Of a stretch of DNA of 10,281 nt, positions 5,166-10,281 are shown piece after piece. Source of the DNA: CAZGYE01 sp964530165 (lineage in GTDB: Bacteria; Planctomycetota; Planctomycetia; Planctomycetales; Planctomycetaceae); contig CAZGYE010000214.1 in NCBI GenBank assembly GCA_964530165.1, positions 1 to 10,281 on the forward strand, read 5' to 3'. The notes beneath the pieces are model-generated. The model was not told the DNA's origin. It saw only the letters and a list, made by a program, of their open reading frames with translations, and ran no database searches. How positions within the stretch are numbered: position 1 is the stretch's first letter; each line of letters opens with the position of its first letter. Both the position numbers and the translations under genes were made by a program.

Positions 5166-7439
5166 TCACACCAGCCCGCGGCGTTTGCGGACGAACCATT
5201 CCACGCTCATAAGCGTCACGAAGACCAGCAGGAACGGCCAGTTGTCCCAAAGCGTGATGCGGCTCAGCTTGGTCACCTCCGTGTTGGGAATGCCTTCTTC
5301 CAGCATCCTGTTCAGATAGCTGACCAATTGTTCGGGTGGCATCGACGTCCCGCCGGTCAATGCGGAGATCTCTTCGAGCAGCGCGAGATCGGCGGCCGGG
5401 TTGTCCATTTCGAGGTCTCTGGCATCCACAATGAATCGCGTCCATGCGTCGAAACCGAGCGAGTTGCCCTCTCGGCTGGCGCGAACGCGGACCCAATAGT
5501 CACCGGGCGTCTGGGAGTCGGCGAACTCGGCCGAGTTGTCCTTGCCGCTTTTGTGGGGCACCAATTGTTGCGTCTCGCCGGTTGGGCTGATCACTTCGAC
5601 GGTGAAGTCCGCGTCGGGAATGGGCTGCCCTTCTTCGGTCCGCGCACCGAACCGGAGGCCGACACGCTGTTTCGGGGCGAGATTGCGTCGATCGACACGC
5701 ACCCAAATCGGCTGGTCGCCGTCCGCCTCCTTGTGAGCCAGCCAGAGAATCACCTGCCGCCAAAACCGCTGATGTGCATCGCGCTGACCGGCCAAATACC
5801 ACAGATAGGTTGTGTCGACGGCCAGGGCCATCACCCGCGCCTGTCCGACCTCGTGCGCGAACAAAAGCGGGATGCCGCCGGACGTCTCGGCCAGGACCTC
5901 GACCAACGCGACGTTGCTTCGCAGCTTGTTCGCTCCTTCCAGCGGAGGCAGCGATTCCCAACGCTGGAGGTTCTGCGATTGCGTGTCCAGCCGCATCACA
6001 AATCGCTGCAGGCCGAGCGCGGTGGGCAACATCTTCAAAGGCTTGAAGTAATGCAGGTCTTCGCTGACTTGTTGACCCGACTCGGTTTCGGCGGGGCTCA
6101 TTTCGACCGGCAGCAGGTCGTCCAGCGGTGTGCTCGCGTAGCCGCCGGGTCCGAAACTGCGGTAGCCGCCGGTCATCAGCAAGCCGGCCCCTTCGTCCAC
6201 CCGAGCCGCCAGTTCACGCAACAGAATTGGGCCGAACGCGTCGGCGGGGACGTCGCCGATGATGTACGCGTCGTATTTGCCCGGCTCGAACATGGTTGGA
6301 TCGATGTCTGTCAGATGCTTGAATCTTCCTTCGCGCACCAGCCCGAAATCGAGTTGAATTTTATCAGAGCGGTTGACCTTCCGAATGAATGTCTGTTCGG
6401 GCCGAACCTTGTCGAAATACGCGACGTTGATGCCCCCTTTGCGCACGGTGATGATCGTCTGCTGCGAGTTGTTGGTCTTTTTCAGTTCGCCGTCGACCGC
6501 GACCACCTCCAGCGAGATCTTGAATTCCCCCGGCAATTGCGGGACGTATGAGAGCTCCACGGGGATGACGTCGACGTTTTCATTCGTCGTGATCTGCACA
6601 ACAGGCGTGGCGTATTTTGCAGCCGGCGGCACTTTCATTTCGCCGGCTTCACCCGGCCGCTTATGCGCACGATCTTCAACCCGCAATCGCACCGTCAACT
6701 TTCGTCCCGCTGCGCCCAGAACACGAACCTTCGCGCTGACGGGAACCGCTTTCTTCTCGAAGACCACCGGGGAAACCAGCAGATCTTCGACCGACAAATC
6801 CAGTGTCGAGCCTGTCAGCCCCGATCCCCCGTACGGAATCGTGTACACGGGGACCTGCAGTTCGCCGAGACGGCGAGCCATCGCGCGGGGATCGACGTCG
6901 TAGGGCGAAACAGCCCGCTGGGCTCCGTCGCTCATCAACACCACGCCGATGATCCGCTTGGACTGAGTCTCTTTGAGCAACCGCTCCAGCGCCGCGCCGA
7001 TGGCCGTCTGCTTGCCGTCGGCGTCCACTTCGGGCTTCTCGACGGCTGTGAGTTGCTCGGCAAAATCGAAGAAGCGGATCTCAATTTCGTCGGTCAAGGC
7101 TGCCAACTGTTTGTCGCACTCGGCCAGCGTTTTGAGCAGCGCTTGACGGCGGGGCACACCGCCGGGACCATCCTGCGTGTTCATGCTGCGGCTGGCATCG
7201 GTCAGCACGACCAGCACGGATGATTTCGTATCGGTTTCCGACAGTTGAATGGCTGGGCGCACCATTGCCAACGCCAACACAACCACCGCCGCCAAACGCA
7301 GGCCGAGCAGCAACCGCCGGGGGAAGACCGGCAGGTGTCGCACCCGGCCGGGATACGTGGCCAGCACCATCGCCAGCAGTCCCAAAATCGTCAAGACAAC
7401 CAGCGGCCACGACCAGATTGGCTCGAGAATGAGTTTCAT
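5166..7439 (-). CDS. VWA and class-I glutamine-amidotransferase-like membrane protein
   Basis: The protein has 757 residues. Two N-terminal membrane helices (about residues 9-28 and 42-60) precede a VWA domain (about 74-205) with a complete metal-ion-dependent adhesion site: D81-A-S83-R-S85, T145 in the QTAIGAAL stretch, and D171 in LMSDGAQ. Beta-sandwich-like segments follow. A class-I glutamine-amidotransferase-like region at about 389-447 contains YDAYIIGDVPADAF and LLMTGGYRSFGPGGY, but I see no catalytic Cys in the nucleophile position, so it is probably a binding fold, not an enzyme. Another sandwich region and a C-terminal membrane helix (about 731-750) ending in VRKRRGLV complete it. 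The VWA domain should face the periplasm. It starts at the ATG at 7439 without a Shine-Dalgarno site, which is common in planctomycetes. It lies between the BatA-type and DUF4175-like genes on the same strand, probably as part of the same envelope system. Confidence 0.9.
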   Translation of the reverse strand: MKLILEPIWSWPLVVLTILGLLAMVLATYPGRVRHLPVFPRRLLLGLRLAAVVVLALAMVRPAIQLSETDTKSSVLVVLTDASRSMNTQDGPGGVPRRQALLKTLAECDKQLAALTDEIEIRFFDFAEQLTAVEKPEVDADGKQTAIGAALERLLKETQSKRIIGVVLMSDGAQRAVSPYDVDPRAMARRLGELQVPVYTIPYGGSGLTGSTLDLSVEDLLVSPVVFEKKAVPVSAKVRVLGAAGRKLTVRLRVEDRAHKRPGEAGEMKVPPAAKYATPVVQITTNENVDVIPVELSYVPQLPGEFKISLEVVAVDGELKKTNNSQQTIITVRKGGINVAYFDKVRPEQTFIRKVNRSDKIQLDFGLVREGRFKHLTDIDPTMFEPGKYDAYIIGDVPADAFGPILLRELAARVDEGAGLLMTGGYRSFGPGGYASTPLDDLLPVEMSPAETESGQQVSEDLHYFKPLKMLPTALGLQRFVMRLDTQSQNLQRWESLPPLEGANKLRSNVALVEVLAETSGGIPLLFAHEVGQARVMALAVDTTYLWYLAGQRDAHQRFWRQVILWLAHKEADGDQPIWVRVDRRNLAPKQRVGLRFGARTEEGQPIPDADFTVEVISPTGETQQLVPHKSGKDNSAEFADSQTPGDYWVRVRASREGNSLGFDAWTRFIVDARDLEMDNPAADLALLEEISALTGGTSMPPEQLVSYLNRMLEEGIPNTEVTKLSRITLWDNWPFLLVFVTLMSVEWFVRKRRGLV

Positions 7440-7477
7440 GGGAAAAGGATCAGTTGGTGGTCATCATGAGTCAGACG

Positions 7478-7527
7478 ATTTAGCCGGCGGGCTTGCCCGC
7501 CGCGCCCCGCAAGCGGGGCGGCTAAAT
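7478..7527. repeat. 50-base structured palindromic repeat (REP/MITE-like, two hairpins closed by an outer stem)
   Basis: Outer arms ATTTAGCC (7478-7485) and GGCTAAAT (7520-7527) pair perfectly over 8 bp. Inside are two perfect 7-bp hairpins: GGCGGGC-TT-GCCCGCC (7486-7501) and GCCCCGC-AA-GCGGGGC (7504-7519), joined by two bases. Apart from the GC linker and the two-base loop centres, every base is in a stem on paper. It fills much of the 126-base gap between the BatA-type and VWA/GATase-like genes. The form resembles repetitive extragenic palindromes; repetition in the genome cannot be seen from one copy. It could also act as a transcript-processing or attenuation structure. Confidence 0.8.
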
Positions 7528-7565
7528 GAGGCAACGTAACTCGATCAACACTCCGCATTCCGCAC

Positions 7566-10022
7566 TTATTGATACTCCGGCGTCTGGTCGGCGTCGTAGA
7601 AACGGTTGGCGACCACGTGCTCAGTGCAAAACGCAGCAATCACCACGAACAGTATAAGTGAGAAGACTTCCTGTCCAATACGACCCCTGGTGACGATTCG
7701 CTCCAGTTCTTCAATGCTCGGAGCAACGCTGTAGCGTCCTTGACCCAAAAAGACGTCCAAATCCGCCTCGACGAGCCGGGTAAAGTCGCTCTCATCGGCC
7801 GACGGATTCACGCTGAACCCGCTGGTGAAATGTGAATCCTGCTCCGCGCCGACAATTTCATAATGGCCCAGTTCGTCGGCATGGTGAATCGCAATGTACC
7901 GGGCGTCAGGAGCCACTTCACCGGGCAGTTGCTGGAAGCCCGGTTTACGGAGCAGATACCGGCTGATCGGTTGCTCCCGGTTGAGCCGAATCAGAACTTC
8001 GTCGCCGGCCGTGTAATTGAAGACGGCTTCGGTCCGCCGGCCGAGGTATTGCATCAATTGATCGGCCAACGCAACGAACTGCCAGCGTGCCAACGGGAGA
8101 TCGTTCCAGCTTTTCGCATGGAGTTTCCTATCGACGGCCGTCGTCACCATCACGGTTCGTCCCTCGCCATGTGCCCGCTCCAACAAAGCAGGGGACCGCC
8201 GCCGGTCGGTATAGCGGGCGATGACCGCTGCCCCGGCCAGCGGCTCGACCCGCCAGTAACGGCGGATGTCGGCCGACGTTAGCAAGCCGGCCCCGCCGTA
8301 TTCCTCGAACTTGTGGAAGATCGGATGGCTGAGATTTCCCAGATCAAGGTGCTCCGGCGGTGTGAACTTCAGGTCGGCGAGCAATTCCGCCGGCAGAAAC
8401 GACCGCGCCTCGTCAGAGTTGTACGAGACGGCGACCGGGTCCGCCTTGAGCTGGCCGTTCGGCATGCCCAGAAAGACGGCCAGACCGCCGCCCGCTTTGA
8501 CGTACTCCGCCAGCTTGTCCCACGTTGCCCCCGAGGGTCGCGGGACGTTCATCAGACAGACGACTTCGTACTGCGAGAGATCGGTTGTCTCCAATCTCGA
8601 GGCGGGAAGAGACCGGCAGCGGTAACGGGCCTTCCGCTGCCGTACCAATTCCCTCGGCGCGAGCGATTCGAGCCATAAGAGAGCCTCGCCCGGAGACTCA
8701 GCCGTCAGCAACACTTCCGGCGGCGGGCGGACCTCAACGGTGAAGAACCGCACGTCATCGCTGGCAAGCGGGTCGCTCGAAACCAGCCGAACTTCTCCTT
8801 GACCAATCGGTCCGGTCAACTCGTGCACAGCAAAAGTTACGCGGGCGCCCGAGTCGCCTTTCAGTTCGAAGGTGCTCTGCCCCTGCTTGACGAGATTCCC
8901 GTCGGCGTTGTGGACGTACAGTTCGACGGTGCGCTGCTGGGGATCGGGTGCCCCGGTTGCCTCGATGGTCGCCTGGAGAATCAATTCACCCCCCAACGGC
9001 AGGGTCTGCTTCGACAGCGACAGCGACGAGACGGCTACGTTGGTTGGTTCCTCGACACCCACGTCGATCACGTAGACCTGGACCCACGGCAGTCGACTCA
9101 ACTCATCCCGCAGAGCTTTCGCCGCGCTCTTTTGCCAGCCGCTGCGGGCCAAATCGGTCAACAAATAGATCTCGCGGAGATATCGATCGGTGCGCATCGT
9201 CTCCTCAACCGACGCCTGCGAGCCGAGGGTCCGCTGATAATCCTCCTCTTGCAGCCGTAATGCCGTCCGCAAGCGGTCGTTCAGCGCAAGACTGACCGGC
9301 CGAATCTCCAGACGGTTGATGCGCGCCTGAGCGCCGGAGAGATCGGCCTGGAAGAGGATCGGGTTGTCGGTCGACGTGTCGGCTACCGCAATACGACTTT
9401 GCGGCGGCAGGTTGCTGAGATGTTTGCCCGCGATCTCTTTTGCTTCATCCAATCGCGTCTTGCTCATGCTGCGATACTGCATACTGAGACTGGTATCGAA
9501 CAGAAACACCCCGGCGACCGGCAGGTTCTCTCGCGTGGCGGGCAGCGGCGCGGAGATCTCAGCAGCGATCCGACGCTGATACGGCCAAGCGACCAGCAGC
9601 CCGAACAGCAACACCGCTGCACCGGCCGTTCCGCCGCGTAGCAGCGTCCGCCGGTATGTGAGGGTGTGGTTCGACAACCGCTGCCGCCGCCAGTACCGCA
9701 GAACGCCCCAATACGTGGCTGCCGCCACGGCGACAATCGCCGCCAGCCTCAGCCATTCGCCGAGGCTGAAGGAATAGTCGGCTGCAGGCAGCGACGGGCG
9801 GCTGATGGCCAGCACCAGCAACCCGATCACCGCCACCCGCAGCAGCAACAGCCAGATGTGCCGCAGGCGCATCCTGCGGACGTTGTTCTTTCGCCGCACC
9901 CGTATCAGCCTCAGCGCCGGGAAGAGCAGCTTTTTCGGCTTCGAGCGCATCAGAAAATGCAGCAAGACCGGAATCGCGGCCAGGGCCAAACCGTACAGAA
10001 TGGCGGGGTTGATGAGCGACAT
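7566..10022 (-). CDS. BatA-type membrane protein with VWA domain
   Basis: The protein has 818 residues from the ATG at 10022. This start gives MSLINPAILYGLALAAIPVLL, the classical opening of the BatA (aerotolerance-related) N-terminal domain. The TTG at 10043 would add seven atypical residues encoded partly by the A-rich repeat. Helices lie at about 5-24, 56-75, 91-108 and 131-147. The VWA domain starts near 167 with D176-T-S178-L-S180. The later metal-site Asp is D290 in YLLTDLAR, but the usual Thr appears replaced (LALNDRLRTAL), so metal binding may be weakened. Further sandwich-like segments and an amidotransferase-like stretch (YEVVCLMNVPRPSG, then AGGGLAVFLGMPNG) follow, and a helix near the C-terminus (about 785-805). 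In other bacteria BatA-like proteins adjoin MoxR ATPase and DUF58 genes, expected beyond the right edge. The family is clear; the physiological role is not established. Confidence 0.9.
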   Translation of the reverse strand: MSLINPAILYGLALAAIPVLLHFLMRSKPKKLLFPALRLIRVRRKNNVRRMRLRHIWLLLLRVAVIGLLVLAISRPSLPAADYSFSLGEWLRLAAIVAVAAATYWGVLRYWRRQRLSNHTLTYRRTLLRGGTAGAAVLLFGLLVAWPYQRRIAAEISAPLPATRENLPVAGVFLFDTSLSMQYRSMSKTRLDEAKEIAGKHLSNLPPQSRIAVADTSTDNPILFQADLSGAQARINRLEIRPVSLALNDRLRTALRLQEEDYQRTLGSQASVEETMRTDRYLREIYLLTDLARSGWQKSAAKALRDELSRLPWVQVYVIDVGVEEPTNVAVSSLSLSKQTLPLGGELILQATIEATGAPDPQQRTVELYVHNADGNLVKQGQSTFELKGDSGARVTFAVHELTGPIGQGEVRLVSSDPLASDDVRFFTVEVRPPPEVLLTAESPGEALLWLESLAPRELVRQRKARYRCRSLPASRLETTDLSQYEVVCLMNVPRPSGATWDKLAEYVKAGGGLAVFLGMPNGQLKADPVAVSYNSDEARSFLPAELLADLKFTPPEHLDLGNLSHPIFHKFEEYGGAGLLTSADIRRYWRVEPLAGAAVIARYTDRRRSPALLERAHGEGRTVMVTTAVDRKLHAKSWNDLPLARWQFVALADQLMQYLGRRTEAVFNYTAGDEVLIRLNREQPISRYLLRKPGFQQLPGEVAPDARYIAIHHADELGHYEIVGAEQDSHFTSGFSVNPSADESDFTRLVEADLDVFLGQGRYSVAPSIEELERIVTRGRIGQEVFSLILFVVIAAFCTEHVVANRFYDADQTPEYQ

Positions 10023-10040
10023 GCCGACTCGGTTGCCGAA

Positions 10041-10262
10041 CAAGGAAAAAGTAAAAAGGCAAAAGGAAAAAGTGAAGAGACCGCCGGCCTTTTGCCTTCC
10101 TCATCCGCAATTGTACACGATGAGGCAAGGAAAAAGTAAAAAGGCAAAACGAAAAATAGCTTTCAGCGATCAGTGATCAGTTCATTCTCGGCCGAAAGCT
10201 AACTGCTGATCGCTGAGTCCTTTTCACACTTTTTCCTTTTGACTTTTGCCTTTTTCCTTTAC
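10041..10262. repeat. cluster of purine-rich repeats in alternating orientation upstream of the BatA-type gene
   Basis: A 24-base sequence (CAAGGAAAAAGTAAAAAGGC plus AAAA) occurs perfectly at 10041-10064 and 10126-10149. The first copy continues into GGAAAAAGTGAAGAG. Related inverted copies lie at about 10086-10100 (CTTTTGCCTTCC, on the plus strand) and 10219-10260, giving the order forward, reverse, forward, reverse. Between the first reverse and second forward copies, CCTCATC and GATGAGG form another inverted pair. No protein gene is supported in 10023-10281. A six-codon open end on the minus strand at 10281-10259 (ending PSRR and a TAA) might be the tail of an upstream gene, but it is too short to call. 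Confidence 0.8.
10163..10216. repeat. long interrupted palindrome inside the repeat cluster
   Basis: TCAGCGATCAG (10163-10173) pairs perfectly with CTGATCGCTGA (10206-10216). After a four-base bulge (TGAT), CAGTT (10178-10182) pairs with AACTG (10201-10205), giving 16 bp in all. The loop holds CGGCCG, and an alternative pairing AGCTTTC (10158-10164) / GAAAGCT (10194-10200) overlaps it. With the A-rich arms outside, the whole resembles a foldback element. Confidence 0.8.
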
Positions 10263-10281
10263 CGGCGGGATGGCTGTTCCT

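Noticed and set aside
4848..6551. 567-codon plus-strand frame
   Set aside because: It runs antisense through the VWA/GATase-like gene and the gap after it. Its translation is rich in Arg, His and Gln without domain motifs, whereas the minus-strand product has clear VWA motifs.
10023..10043. Upstream TTG start for the BatA-type gene
   Set aside because: The ATG at 10022 gives the standard MSLINPA opening of the family, while the extra seven residues come partly from repeat sequence.
9666..10176. Plus-strand frames of 123 and 157 codons across the BatA-type start and the repeat cluster
   Set aside because: They are antisense to the BatA N-terminal domain and then run through A-rich repeats, giving Lys-rich tails with no protein-like features.
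10041..10262. CRISPR array
   Set aside because: Repeats are few, vary in length and orientation, and are not separated by uniform spacers.

Overview
The window reads as chromosomal DNA from a planctomycete, most likely of the Pirellulales/Planctomycetaceae type. This is inferred from gene content: large BatA-type, von Willebrand A (VWA) and DUF4175-like membrane proteins in one row, weak or absent Shine-Dalgarno sites, and moderately GC-rich DNA with repeat-laden gaps. No rRNA, tRNA, CRISPR array, insertion sequence or phage gene was seen.

Layout. On the plus strand, positions 1-150 hold the 3' end of an unrecognised gene, followed 7 bases later by a predicted lipoprotein gene (158-1003). 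The rest is minus strand, transcribed from right to left: a BatA/VWA membrane protein (10022-7566), a VWA plus class-I glutamine-amidotransferase-like membrane protein (7439-5166), a very large DUF4175-like membrane protein with a long charged low-complexity domain (4871-1326), and a small gene at 1256-1035 that ordinary ORF calling misses.

The small gene is the main discovery. It encodes a 73-residue Rdx-family (SelW/SelT/SelH-like) protein whose CxxU redox motif contains an in-frame TGA at 1226-1224. The family match continues on both sides of the TGA. A stem-loop that could be a bacterial SECIS element begins three bases after it. I read it as a selenoprotein, which implies that the organism has selenocysteine machinery (SelA, SelB, SelC, SelD) elsewhere.

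The three large genes probably work as one envelope-associated system. In related genomes such BatA/VWA proteins sit beside a MoxR-type AAA ATPase and a DUF58 protein, which would lie to the right of this window. The exact role of such systems is not established. The gaps carry structured repeats: a 50-base two-hairpin palindrome between the first two large genes, and a cluster of purine-rich repeats in alternating orientation with a long interrupted palindrome upstream of the BatA gene.
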